This document shows, in pieces, positions 26,964 to 35,495 of a DNA stretch of 64,000 nucleotides. The DNA comes from Leisingera sp. NJS204. Lineage in GTDB: Bacteria; Pseudomonadota; Alphaproteobacteria; Rhodobacterales; Rhodobacteraceae. Positions within the stretch are counted from its first letter, which is position 1. Each line of letters begins with the position of its first letter. The position numbers and the translations under genes are program-made. The notes under the pieces were generated by a model that saw only the letters and a list, made by a program, of their open reading frames with translations, was not told where the DNA came from and searched no databases. Location: NCBI RefSeq assembly GCF_004123675.1, contig NZ_CP035420.1, positions 62,001-126,000 on the forward strand. The letters are read 5' to 3'.

Positions 26964-27753
26964 TGCCGGCAGCTCCGATGATGTCGTAATCCATGGCGTA
27001 GAGCCTGCGGAGCCGGTCTGCCACCCCGGCGGGCAGCAGGCTTGCATTGTCCGGCATATACCCGTCGCGGGCGTAGATTTCCCGCAGCTCTTGCACCGGC
27101 CGGTCGGCGGCATCGGACACCGGCTGCAGCGGCACGTCGGAGGTCCGGTTGACCGGTTGCAGAAAATACTGGTCTGCCAGCTCTGGCCCGATCACCCGGC
27201 ACATGCCGGCATGAAGATTCTGCACCGGTATGGCGTCGGTATAGCAGACCCGCTGCAGATGCATCCGCTGCGGCAGCACATGGCGGTCAAGTTGGGAGAA
27301 CCGGCGTCCCAGATAACCTTCTATGAAACTGCGGAAGGTTGCGGCTTCCGGCGGCTGGCCGGCAATCCGGGTGTAGCTTGCACTGATATCAGTGGCGCCG
27401 GTCTGTGCGATGAATTTGTTGCGGAACATCGACAGCGTTCGCTCGGCCGGGTCGCGGTAGGCAAAGATCAGATGGTCGCAGGCGGCCAGCGCACCCGGCG
27501 CCAAGCGGTGATGCTGGCGGATAAAGTCGATCGGGCGCTGATCCGGGCGCTTCAGCGCCCGGTGGGGGGAGCACTCGAGAAACATCTTCTTGAAGCTGGA
27601 GCAGGCATTCTTGCGGATATAGCAATACCCGATCATCCGGCCGCCGATTTCCAGACCGAAGTGGTTGCGGCCGATGCCGCGCACCGCGTCAAACCGCTGC
27701 TGCAGCCTGCCCAGGCCGGCCTTGTCCATGGCGGTGCGGTTGTCGAACATCAT
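26944..27753 (-). CDS. Sulfotransferase family 2-like protein
   Basis: The 269-residue product has GYCYIRKNACSSFKKMFLE (about 42-60), equivalent to the IPKxACSS 5'-phosphosulfate loop of the carbohydrate sulfotransferase family (Sulfotransfer_2). FAYRDPAERTLSMFRNKF (about 96-113) is the 3'-phosphate site (RDPxxRxxS). It is cytosolic. ATG 27753 overlaps the TGA of the GT2 gene (ATGA). Being embedded between two GT2 genes in one coupled operon suggests it sulfates the sugar added by a neighbour, from PAPS. No PAPS synthesis genes are in the window. Confidence 0.85.
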   Translation of the reverse strand: MMFDNRTAMDKAGLGRLQQRFDAVRGIGRNHFGLEIGGRMIGYCYIRKNACSSFKKMFLECSPHRALKRPDQRPIDFIRQHHRLAPGALAACDHLIFAYRDPAERTLSMFRNKFIAQTGATDISASYTRIAGQPPEAATFRSFIEGYLGRRFSQLDRHVLPQRMHLQRVCYTDAIPVQNLHAGMCRVIGPELADQYFLQPVNRTSDVPLQPVSDAADRPVQELREIYARDGYMPDNASLLPAGVADRLRRLYAMDYDIIGAAGNAARPA

Positions 27754-28661
27754 CGCGGATACCCCAGCATGCGGGCGCCGGTCAGGCCCGAGAAAACACC
27801 TGCGGCCCGGGCAAACAGCGCAATGCCATTGGCAATACCGCGCCTGCCTTTAAGGATGGAACAGGCAAACCAGCCCAGCCCCACCACAACCATGCCCGCG
27901 CCGCGCACCAGGCAATAGGCTGTGGACTGCAGCTGCGAGCGGCGCAGCAGCACGGTCAGCGCCCGGGTGTTGCCGAACCGGAGCTGCCGGTTCACCGCCC
28001 ACCGCCAGGACAGCCGGTGCGGCGGCTGCCGTTCGCAAACCCAGGCGTTTGCCGCATAAGTCCCCAGACCGCCCGAGCGCGCCACATCCTGAAAGAACAG
28101 CGTGTCCTCGCCGCCGGTGAAGCTGAGCCTTTCGTCGAAGCGGCAGCCGTGCCGGGCCGCAAAGCCGAGGTCCAGCAGCACATTGCTGGTCCAGCTTTCC
28201 GTCCGTTTTGCACCATCCGCATACTGCCGTTGTTGGAAAAACAGTGTGCGCAGCCACCATTGGTCGCGGGCATTATCAACCAGCATCCGCACCGGGCCCT
28301 GCACAAAGGCAGCACCGGTGCGGTCCGCCGCCCGCACCAATTCGATCAGCCATGGCGGCGTCACGGTTTCATCATCATCGACAAAGGCAGCGAAGCCTTC
28401 GATGCCGGCTTCCTGCAGCACACGGTTGCGCGCCATCGGAATCCCCGGCCGGGGTTCATGCACATAGCGGCAGGGCCAGGGAAAATCGCGGGTTTCCTGC
28501 GCAAACACCTCCCGGGATGATGGGGCATCATCATTGTCCACGATGATAAAGGTCAGTTCCATGTCGTCGCGCACATCAAGCGCACGGCAGGACCGCAGGA
28601 GTTTGGTGAGCCCGTCAGGACGCCTGAAAGTACACGCACAGACGAAAATTTTCAAAGGCAC
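27750..28661 (-). CDS. GT2 family glycosyltransferase (paralogue of the gene at 40129)
   Basis: The 303-residue enzyme starts with IFVCACTFRRPDGLTKLLRS. It carries VDNDDAPSS near 41, YVHEPRPGIPMARNRVLQ near 66, FVDDDETVTPPWL (the DxD-like site) near 92, and GGEDTLFFQDVARSGGLGTY near 183. It shares long blocks with the protein at 40129, including ESWTSNVLLDLGFAARH versus ESWTNNVLIDLAFVARH, so the two are clear duplicates. The C-terminus is hydrophobic and may sit at the membrane. The first gene of the leftward operon; the start is GTG at 28661. Probable EPS side-chain transferase. Confidence 0.88.
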   Translation of the reverse strand: MPLKIFVCACTFRRPDGLTKLLRSCRALDVRDDMELTFIIVDNDDAPSSREVFAQETRDFPWPCRYVHEPRPGIPMARNRVLQEAGIEGFAAFVDDDETVTPPWLIELVRAADRTGAAFVQGPVRMLVDNARDQWWLRTLFFQQRQYADGAKRTESWTSNVLLDLGFAARHGCRFDERLSFTGGEDTLFFQDVARSGGLGTYAANAWVCERQPPHRLSWRWAVNRQLRFGNTRALTVLLRRSQLQSTAYCLVRGAGMVVVGLGWFACSILKGRRGIANGIALFARAAGVFSGLTGARMLGYPR

Positions 28662-28940
28662 ACTCCGGGAAGGGCTCTGTCACAGGTCTGGCCTGGCACG
28701 GCCGGTACGCATGGGTTGCCGGAAAAGTATTCACGAGTGTTCAAGCTGTTGCAAGAACCAATCCCCGCCTGCCTGTCCGGCCGCCCGGGCCGGCAGGCCT
28801 GCGCCTGGATTGCGGGTGCCAGCCTGCTGCCCGGCAGCCCGAATTTGCAGAAAAAACTCGCCGAACGGGCCTGCGGCCATATTATTTGATAGGTCGAGGT
28901 GCTGCACGGCACGGGTGGTTTTGTTCTTAGGTAATCGTGA
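28662..28940. promoter_or_regulatory. Divergent intergenic region
   Basis: These 279 bases separate the leftward GT2-sulfotransferase operon from the rightward sulfotransferase-GH16 pair. No gene is supported. I see no strong promoter boxes, although 28880-28940 is relatively AT-rich and precedes the rightward start. Confidence 0.3.
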
Positions 28941-29630
28941 ATGATCGTTTCGCATCGTCACAAGCTTATTTTTGTGAAGACGCTGAAGTCTGCAGGAACA
29001 AGTATCGAACTGGAGCTGGCCCGGCATTGCGGGCCGGATGATATCGTGACGCCGATCTTCCCGGGCATCCCCGGGCACAAGCCGCGCAACTGGCGGGGCT
29101 GGTTTGCGCCCTGGCGCGGGGTGCGCAGGTCCGGCGATCTGCGCAAAAACGTTCTGGAATGCCTGCGGCGCGACCGGATCTACAACCACATCCCGGCCCG
29201 TTTTGCCCGTGCCCGGCTGCCGGCGCGGATCTGGGACAGCTACCTGAAGGTCTGCGTCGAGCGGAACCCCTGGGACAAGACGCTGTCGCATTTCCACATG
29301 TTCCGCAATGCCGCCTGGCACCGCCATCACGATCCGGAGCTGACGCTGGACCGCTATCTTGAAAACCGCATCTTCTGTCATAATGCGCCGTTTTATTGCG
29401 ATACCAGAGGCAAGCCGCTTGTCGACCGTGTGCTGCGCTATGACCGTCTCGACGCGGAGCTTGCCGGTCTCTTTGCCGAAATAGGGGTGCCGTTTGAAGG
29501 GCTGCCGCAGGCAAAATCCACCCTGCGCCCGGACAAGCGGCCCTACCGCGAGGTCTTCAGCCCGCGGCAAACCCGCATCATTGCCGATGCGTTCGAACAT
29601 GAAATTTCCTTGCATGGATGGGAGTATTGA
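28941..29630 (+). CDS. Sulfotransferase family 2-like protein
   Basis: The 229-residue product has LIFVKTLKSAGTSIELELAR (about 9-28), equivalent to the FxHIPKTAGTS 5'-phosphosulfate loop but lacking the Pro. VCVERNPWDKTLSHFHMFR near 108-126 is the 3'-phosphate RxPxxxxxS site. The length and layout fit small bacterial carbohydrate sulfotransferases. It is cytosolic. It is followed after one base by the ExoK-like GH16 gene, so the two are probably one transcript. The missing Pro in the loop is a small oddity and could mean altered PAPS binding. Confidence 0.78.
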   Translation: MIVSHRHKLIFVKTLKSAGTSIELELARHCGPDDIVTPIFPGIPGHKPRNWRGWFAPWRGVRRSGDLRKNVLECLRRDRIYNHIPARFARARLPARIWDSYLKVCVERNPWDKTLSHFHMFRNAAWHRHHDPELTLDRYLENRIFCHNAPFYCDTRGKPLVDRVLRYDRLDAELAGLFAEIGVPFEGLPQAKSTLRPDKRPYREVFSPRQTRIIADAFEHEISLHGWEY

Positions 29631-29631
29631 C

Positions 29632-30525
29632 GTGGCGACCATAACAAACCCGGGCGGATGTTCCGGCCGTTTCAAGAAGCGTGTTCTCGCACCCGCAGCG
29701 CTTGGGCTGTCCTGCCTGCTGATGACAGGGGCAGCGGCCGGGCAGATCGACGGGAAACCGGCAGGGGTACCGTTCCGGACGGTGTTCCCGATCAGCGGCC
29801 CCGGAACAAACTGGTGGCGTGCTGAATATGACCATCCCGCCGGCTGGTTTCAGACCGCCTGGCGCAAAGGCGCGGTAGAATTCGGAGCGGCAGGTGTGCG
29901 TATGCATCTTGCGCCCTCGGCCCCTGCGGACCGCGTGGCCATTGACGATATCCAATCGGACGACGGATCGCTGCTGGAGGCCGGGAAAACCTCAAAAGAA
30001 TTTGTCAGCGGGCAGGTTCAGCGGCGCAACTGGTACGGCTATGGCCGCTACGAAGTCATCATGCAGGCGGCAGCCGGCAAAGGACTGATTTCAGCCTTCT
30101 ATCTTTATACCGGTCCGCATTTCGGCCACAGCCATGAAGAAATCACTCTTGAGATTCTCGGCAAAAACACCGGCAAAGCGCATTTCAACCGCTTCCGCGA
30201 TGGCGCGCCGCTGGAACAGCCGCCCTGGGTCGATCTGGGTTTTGACGCCGCAGCGGCGCCGCGCCTTTATACAATTGACTGGTCCGAAGAGGCCATCATC
30301 TGGTCCGCGGGCGGCACCGAGCTGTTCCGTCTGACCGGGGCGGAGCAGGTGCCGCGGCCGCCGATGAAGATTTACTTCGATCTCTGGGCAGGCGGTGAAA
30401 AACAGGCGCATTGGTCGGGCGTCGCGCCCAAGGACACCAGTGCTTCGGCGCTGGTGCAATGCGCCTCCTATACGCCGCCCGAAGGCGGCACACCGTCCTG
30501 CAGCGAGCTGATGACGGCGGAATAG
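29632..30525 (+). CDS. exoK: Secreted GH16 family glucanase-like protein (ExoK-like) with altered catalytic motif
   Basis: I place the start at GTG 29632 because GGAG (29621-29624) lies 7 bases upstream and inside the end of the previous gene. The 297-residue product has a signal peptide (basic RFKKR, hydrophobic VLAPAALGLSCLL, then AAAG; about 1-38). The GH16 jelly-roll follows, with RRNWYGYGRYEVIM near 129 and the active-site strand HEEITLEILGK near 168-178. The family pattern is E-x-D-x-E; here it reads E-I-T-L-E, so nucleophile and acid/base Glu remain while the helper Asp is Thr. ExoK-type enzymes cleave nascent succinoglycan. A binding-only or slow enzyme is possible. Confidence 0.85.
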   Translation: MATITNPGGCSGRFKKRVLAPAALGLSCLLMTGAAAGQIDGKPAGVPFRTVFPISGPGTNWWRAEYDHPAGWFQTAWRKGAVEFGAAGVRMHLAPSAPADRVAIDDIQSDDGSLLEAGKTSKEFVSGQVQRRNWYGYGRYEVIMQAAAGKGLISAFYLYTGPHFGHSHEEITLEILGKNTGKAHFNRFRDGAPLEQPPWVDLGFDAAAAPRLYTIDWSEEAIIWSAGGTELFRLTGAEQVPRPPMKIYFDLWAGGEKQAHWSGVAPKDTSASALVQCASYTPPEGGTPSCSELMTAE

Positions 30526-30534
30526 AGTCTGGAT

Positions 30535-30557
30535 CCGGCCTGAAACCCGCAGGCCGG
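30535..30557 (+). terminator. Hairpin after the GH16 gene
   Basis: CCGGCCTG (30535-30542) and CAGGCCGG (30550-30557) form a perfect 8-bp stem with a 7-base loop, 9 bases after the GH16 stop. There is no U-tract, so it is a weak or factor-assisted terminator, or an mRNA 3'-end stabiliser. Confidence 0.45.
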
Positions 30558-30608
30558 GCGCAAGCTCAGGCTCTGCGGGACCGGTTTCTCAAGCTCCCGG
30601 CGGGCGCG

Positions 30609-30634
30609 GTCCCGGGCGGCCGGGTTCCCGGGAC
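30609..30634 (-). terminator. Hairpin after the ExoF-like gene
   Basis: GTCCCGGG (30609-30616) and CCCGGGAC (30627-30634) form a perfect 8-bp stem, 4 bases beyond the stop of the leftward ExoF-like gene. No U-tract follows. With the hairpin at 30535 it insulates two convergent transcripts. Confidence 0.4.
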
Positions 30635-30638
30635 GGGA

Positions 30639-31865
30639 TTACTGGGTGGTGAGTGTGAAATCCAGCGACACCTCAAAGACGTCGCCCGGCCGGATTGCAT
30701 CATCAGGCCCTACCGTGATCACCTCAACCCCGTCCGCAGTGCTGCGGCGGACTTTCATGGTGACGCTCAGCGGCAGATCCCCCAGCGCAGAGCCTTGCGA
30801 GGCCGCCAGCCCCAGGAACATCGCCTCGCGCTTGGTTTCCAGCTCGATCTTGCGGCGGGTGTCCTGCAACTGGGCGACCACCTCGTGGCGGCGGTTGTCC
30901 ACCGCCTGCAGCAGGTCGCGCCGGGTTTCGCCGATCCGCTGGCGGGCGCGGAAGATCGCGGTGTTCAGGTCCAGTTCCTCGGCGTTGAGATTGGCCAGGA
31001 TGCGTTCGGCATCCACCAGACGGCTGGCAACCACGGCGCCGCGATCCACCAGGCCGCGCAGTTTATCGGCCTGGTCACGGGCAATCTCAACCTGCCGCCG
31101 CTGCCCCTCCAGCTTGCCGTTCAGCGCCTCAAGCTCGGTATGGTACAGCGCGATCAGCGCCTCGTTCGATTCAATGGTGCGGACCTGCGATTCACCCCGG
31201 ATATCAAAGATTGCGGTTTCTTCGGTCAGGATCCGTGCAACAGCCTCCGGACCGTCGGGATGGCGCAGGTCTTGCGGAAAGGCGATCCTCTCCGCGCCTG
31301 CCTGCTCGGCCATAAGCCGGGCCTGCCGCGCCCGCATCCGCACCAGCTCCACCTGGGTTCCGCGCAGCGAATTCACCAGCCGGTATTCGGTACCTTCGCC
31401 CGGCAACTGGCTGCGGCTGCGGTAAAGCCCGCCGGCCAGCGCCAGTGCCTTGCTGGCAGTCAGCCCGGGACGCCAGGCATAGGCGCCAGGCGCGGCGGCA
31501 TCGCCGCTGACATAAAACGGCCGGTAGGCCAGGATCTGCATAGAGACCGCGGGCGGCTGGTACAGGCCTGCCGCGGCCTGCAGCCTTGCCGCGATTTCTG
31601 CGGCAAGGTCCTCGGCGGTGGCGCCGCCGGCGGCAATGCTTCCGGCAATGGGGATTGCCAGGCTGCCATCCGGCGCCACGGTATAGTTTCCGGCCAGCGC
31701 CTCCATCGATTGATAAGAGGCGCTCTCGTCGTTCCAGGCAACCACCCGCAGCGACACGGTGTCCTCGGGGCCAAGCCGGTAAGGGGCTGCGGCAGCTCCG
31801 GCTGCGGCCAGCAGGGTCAGCAGCACCCAGGCCAGGGCTGCGGCAGATCGCAGGGTCTGCATCAT
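30639..31865 (-). CDS. exoF: Polysaccharide export protein, ExoF/Wza-like
   Basis: The 408-residue product has a signal peptide (hydrophobic AAALAWVLLTLLAAAGAAAA, about 6-26). A Poly_export domain follows (YRLGPEDTVSLRVVAWND at about 28-45; GNYTVAPDGSLAIPIAG near 58) and an SLBB-like segment (FYVSGDAAAPGAYAWRPGLT near 119). A long helical region at about 180-340 is rich in Glu/Arg/Leu and probably a periplasmic coiled coil. This is the ExoF layout of succinoglycan export, without the lipobox of Wza. It would form the periplasmic/outer-membrane conduit together with the ExoP-like protein. ATG 31865 overlaps the exoP stop in an ATGA junction; 31880 is also in frame. Confidence 0.9.
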   Translation of the reverse strand: MMQTLRSAAALAWVLLTLLAAAGAAAAPYRLGPEDTVSLRVVAWNDESASYQSMEALAGNYTVAPDGSLAIPIAGSIAAGGATAEDLAAEIAARLQAAAGLYQPPAVSMQILAYRPFYVSGDAAAPGAYAWRPGLTASKALALAGGLYRSRSQLPGEGTEYRLVNSLRGTQVELVRMRARQARLMAEQAGAERIAFPQDLRHPDGPEAVARILTEETAIFDIRGESQVRTIESNEALIALYHTELEALNGKLEGQRRQVEIARDQADKLRGLVDRGAVVASRLVDAERILANLNAEELDLNTAIFRARQRIGETRRDLLQAVDNRRHEVVAQLQDTRRKIELETKREAMFLGLAASQGSALGDLPLSVTMKVRRSTADGVEVITVGPDDAIRPGDVFEVSLDFTLTTQ

Positions 31866-34117
31866 GTCTGTTTCCACCATGGTTTGACGGTTTTCATAAA
31901 TCCGGGATACTCGTATTTCCGCTCGGCGCGGCGTTTGACCCCGGTCATCACCGCATAGATGTTCTGCGCCCGCAGATCGCGGAGCCGCTCAATGCAGGTT
32001 TCCACGGTTTGCTGGGCTGTGGCGTTCCACCGCGAGGCCACCACCAGGGCATCCGCATGGCGCAGGAAGCTTGACACGTTGCCCAGCGACAGCACCGGCG
32101 TGGTATTGATCAGAACATAGTCGTATTTGTCTGCCAGGCTGGTCACCGCGGTTTCGATCCAGCGGTCCGGCAGGCAGTCCAGACCGGTCCGGGCGGTCTC
32201 GGCAACCGACAGGAACCAATAGCCCGCCGGGGAGCGGACAACCCCGCCCGGAACCGGCCCCGCAGCCTCTGTGTCCCCGGCAGCCGGGGAGGGCGCGCGG
32301 TTTGCCTTGGCACTGTCCTGTGCCGCATCGACCAGGATGACCGACTGGCCGCGCGCGGCCAGCGCATGCGCCACCAGCGCTGCGGTCAGGGCCTTGCCTT
32401 CGCCCGGCAGCGCCGAAGTAAAGACGATAGTGCCGCGGCCGCGGTCGGCGGCGCCGGACAGGAACAGCGCCAGTTTGCGCCCCTCTTCGACCAGGGTGCG
32501 TTCCGCTGCAGGCAGCTGTGCGCCGCTGCCCAGGCGGCCAAGCAGCTGTGCCGCCCGTTTTTTGCGCAGATGCGAAAGGCTGCCGATGACCGGCAGGCCG
32601 GTCGCCTGGCGCAAGGCGCGGGTGGTCTTGATGCTGTTGCTGGTCAGCTCAAGCAGCAGCGCCGCTCCCAGTCCGATGGCCAGCCCCGCCACACCCGCGA
32701 TGGCCAGCCGCAGCAGCGACCTTGGCGCACTGGGGGTCTGCGGGACTTCGGCAAAGGACAGCAGCCGCACCGACGGCTGCTGCAGCGCTTTCAGCTGCGC
32801 CGATTCCGTGGCCACCTTGAGGAATTCCTCATAGGCGATCCGGTTGGCATCGGCGATGCGGCGCAGCTTGGCCAGTTCGACCATATTGCGCGAGCGGGCG
32901 TTGACCAGCTGCTCCAGCCCCGTCAGTTTCTCTTCGATCGAGGCCACCACAGCAGAGGCAATGCTGGCCCGGGTCTGATATTCCGCGACGATGCGGGTGG
33001 TCTCCAGCGCCGCTTCTTCCTTGACCCGTGCAATCACCGCATCCAGCGCCGCCACCTGCGGCGCATCGGCGCCAAACTGCCCGGCCGCGCGGCTGCGCTC
33101 AATCCGGTGGCCGGACAGCTGCAGGCGCAGGCCGCTCAAAATCGGTGAATCCAGCACCTGCGAGGCTGCGGCGGGGCCATCGGCCGCCACCAGTTCCAGC
33201 ACCTGGAGACGCTGTGCTTCGACGGTCACGATTTCTGTCCTTGCCTCGATCAGCGCCCGGCCCAGGTTCTCGATCTGCCGGTTCAGCCGGTCGGCATTGT
33301 CCTGGTTGACGCCTGCGACGCGGGTCTGGAAGTCCACCACCGCGGTTTCGGCCTCTTCCAGGTTATGCCCCAGCTCTTCAACGCGGCCGCTCAGCAGCTG
33401 CACCTGTTCTTCGATGGCCTGGCTGCGCAGGCCAAGGCTGAAGCGCGGGTATTCGGCGGCCACTGCATTGGCGATGGCGGCTGCAAACAGCGGATCCGCC
33501 GCCTCGGCCGACAGGCTGATGCCATAGCCGTTGCCGCTCTGTTCAATCTGCAGCAAGGCAGCCAGGCGGTCGGCGGCGGGACCGTATTGCAGCATGTCTC
33601 CGGCCAGGATCTGCGCCGTGGCCTCGGTGTCCGCGGCGGTTTGCGGCAGCGGCACACTGGCCGCCGACGGCTTGCCGGCAGCGTCTGCCGCAGGTTTGGA
33701 GCGGATCAGCCCGGATACGAACCGCTTGACCGAACCCAGCACGCGCAGCGGCAGCGGCGGCGGGCCGCCGGCCTCCAGCATCGGCGAGGTTTCATCGACG
33801 CCCAGGCGCTTCACCACCTCGATCATGAACGCCTTGGAGCGCATCGTCGCAATTTCCTGCTCGACCACCTGGCGGCTCAGCGGCACGCCGGTCAGCAGGT
33901 CGGCAATCGGGGTGCTGTTCTGCCGCGGATCCACCAGGGTCACCTCGGCGGTGGCGGTATAACGCGGCTGGATCTGCATCAGCATCACCCCGTTCACCAC
34001 CACCACGGCCAGAAAGATCAGCCCGATCAGCAGCCAGCGGCGCCAGAAAAACAGATAGATATCGGACAGTTTGACCGCACCGTCGCGCGGCGTGGCATCA
34101 AGCGGATCATCCGCCAT
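31862..34117 (-). CDS. exoP: ExoP/Wzc-like polysaccharide co-polymerase with degenerate tyrosine-kinase domain
   Basis: The 751-residue product has a Wzz start (KLSDIYLFFWRRWLLIGLIF, about 15-34), a periplasmic coiled-coil region (about 55-470) and a second span near 480. The C-terminal BY-kinase-like domain (about 500-740) is eroded: Walker A is SALPGEGKALTA (Ala where Ser/Thr should follow Lys, near 570), Walker A' is VILVDAAQDS (the second Asp lost, near 595), and Walker B is VLINTTPV (Asp to Asn, near 667). The C-terminus keeps only two close Tyr (KYEYPGF). It probably controls chain length without autophosphorylation (inference). I prefer ATG 34117 over TTG 34147. Between a sulfotransferase gene and exoF. 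Confidence 0.92.
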   Translation of the reverse strand: MADDPLDATPRDGAVKLSDIYLFFWRRWLLIGLIFLAVVVVNGVMLMQIQPRYTATAEVTLVDPRQNSTPIADLLTGVPLSRQVVEQEIATMRSKAFMIEVVKRLGVDETSPMLEAGGPPPLPLRVLGSVKRFVSGLIRSKPAADAAGKPSAASVPLPQTAADTEATAQILAGDMLQYGPAADRLAALLQIEQSGNGYGISLSAEAADPLFAAAIANAVAAEYPRFSLGLRSQAIEEQVQLLSGRVEELGHNLEEAETAVVDFQTRVAGVNQDNADRLNRQIENLGRALIEARTEIVTVEAQRLQVLELVAADGPAAASQVLDSPILSGLRLQLSGHRIERSRAAGQFGADAPQVAALDAVIARVKEEAALETTRIVAEYQTRASIASAVVASIEEKLTGLEQLVNARSRNMVELAKLRRIADANRIAYEEFLKVATESAQLKALQQPSVRLLSFAEVPQTPSAPRSLLRLAIAGVAGLAIGLGAALLLELTSNSIKTTRALRQATGLPVIGSLSHLRKKRAAQLLGRLGSGAQLPAAERTLVEEGRKLALFLSGAADRGRGTIVFTSALPGEGKALTAALVAHALAARGQSVILVDAAQDSAKANRAPSPAAGDTEAAGPVPGGVVRSPAGYWFLSVAETARTGLDCLPDRWIETAVTSLADKYDYVLINTTPVLSLGNVSSFLRHADALVVASRWNATAQQTVETCIERLRDLRAQNIYAVMTGVKRRAERKYEYPGFMKTVKPWWKQT

Positions 34118-34210
34118 GAAACTGAAAACCCCGCTGCGCCGGTTCAATGGCCCGGTCCTCCGTTGCCCGGCTCTGCGCCCGGGCGCACTGCTTGTGTTCC
34201 ATGTCTCATT

Positions 34211-35212
34211 TCAGCACCTCATCCCTGGCCAGATTGACGGCAGATCGCGGTCCAGCAGCGTTGAGAGACCCGCATTGCGGGCCGACAGATGCTGTTCCAG
34301 ATAGGCCTGTGTGGCGGCGGCCATCGGCGGCGGCCGCCCGGCGGTCATGAAGCGCGGGCTGACATGCGCGAACCACCAGTAATGCAGTTTGTTCTCCACC
34401 CGCCGGGCCAGCGTGGCGGAACCGCCCATATGCTGCCGGTAGCGGCCGCGCACCAGATGCCGCCCGATCCGGTTCGCCATCCGGTGCAAGGCCGGGCGCG
34501 CGGGATATCTGGTGCGGTTGAACCAGGCCCGCTCGGGGTCGACCCGCATCGGATCGGCCCCCAGAAAATGCGTCACCCCGTCAACGCAGCCCTGAATATC
34601 GGCGCGGAAGTCCTCGAACAGGCAGACATGCACCCGGTCCCGGCCAAGCGCGCTGATAAAGCGCTGCAGGCCGGCCGCATAGCCCGATCCCAGCAGGATA
34701 TGGGGATAGCGCAGGATCGCGGTCTCAAAACTCTCGGCGGCGCGGGACGTCTTGATCAGGTGCCAGTACTGCGAATAGGCGCGCTGCACCGGATGGCGCA
34801 GCATAAACACCAGCCTGGCATCGGGCAGCTGCGCCGCGATCCGCCGGGCCGCCAGTTCCGACATCAGATAGGTGGTCGAATCCTCACCCACCAGCCCGCC
34901 CGGCACCGGGCGGGGAAAGCGGCCTGCGTACCAGTCCTGATTGGCCTGCGCCCCGGGCCGCGGATCCCACCATTGCAGCGCACCGCCCTGCACGCTCAGG
35001 AAATCGGGATGCGCAATCGGGTCGTCGGCATCAAAGAAATGCACCTCATCCTGCGGCAGCGAAATCGCCGGGTGCTGATCGAGGATGAAATGCAGCGATG
35101 TGGTGCCGCATTTCGGCGCCCCGCCGATGATGAAATCGGGACCCCGGCGGGTACCGGGCCCGGCATCAAAACGGATCGGCGTTTTGTCGGGATGCGGAGC
35201 AATTTTATTCAC
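34211..35212 (-). CDS. Sulfotransferase, heparan-sulfate N/O-sulfotransferase-like
   Basis: The 333-residue product has DFIIGGAPKCGTTSLHFILD (about 26-45), the PKxGTTxL phosphosulfate loop of the Sulfotransfer_1/NDST-like family. DEVHFFD near 55 supplies a KE-type catalytic position, and RLVFMLRHPVQRAYSQYWH (about 133-151) the 3'-phosphate site. It is cytosolic. It is followed after 63 bases by exoP and exoF, so sulfation and export may be co-expressed. GTG 35212 is the start; the ribosome site is weak. This is the most canonical of the four sulfotransferases here. Confidence 0.92.
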   Translation of the reverse strand: MNKIAPHPDKTPIRFDAGPGTRRGPDFIIGGAPKCGTTSLHFILDQHPAISLPQDEVHFFDADDPIAHPDFLSVQGGALQWWDPRPGAQANQDWYAGRFPRPVPGGLVGEDSTTYLMSELAARRIAAQLPDARLVFMLRHPVQRAYSQYWHLIKTSRAAESFETAILRYPHILLGSGYAAGLQRFISALGRDRVHVCLFEDFRADIQGCVDGVTHFLGADPMRVDPERAWFNRTRYPARPALHRMANRIGRHLVRGRYRQHMGGSATLARRVENKLHYWWFAHVSPRFMTAGRPPPMAAATQAYLEQHLSARNAGLSTLLDRDLPSIWPGMRC

Positions 35213-35495
35213 CGGAACCGGTACCTCAAACTAAGCCTGAATATCCGCGTGGCAGAGAACGCGTTGCGGCGGCAGGAAAATGCGACTGCATAGAAGACTA
35301 GGGCAACACGAGAGGCCGGCAACGCGATTACGGCCGGCCTGTGGTCTGCGCGCCGCAGATTGGGCTGTTCCGGCTCCCTGCGCGCATCGCTCCCGGCATC
35401 AGTGGCAGGCTTGCGGCGCGATTGGACATCGCCTGTGGACAAATCGCCGGCCGGGCCGGATAGTGAACCGGTAAGGGATTTCAACAGGCTGCAGT
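35213..35495. promoter_or_regulatory. Divergent intergenic region between a sulfotransferase and a GT2 gene
   Basis: These 283 bases contain no supportable gene. Near the left edge ACCGGAACCGGT (35211-35222) and near the right edge GAACCGGTAAGG repeat an AACCGG core also seen in other control regions of this locus. No clear -35/-10 pair is visible. Confidence 0.3.

Noticed and set aside
30411-31958. 515-codon plus-strand open frame opposite exoF
   Set aside because: exoF on the minus strand has a signal peptide and export domain; the plus frame reads through hairpins and has no features.
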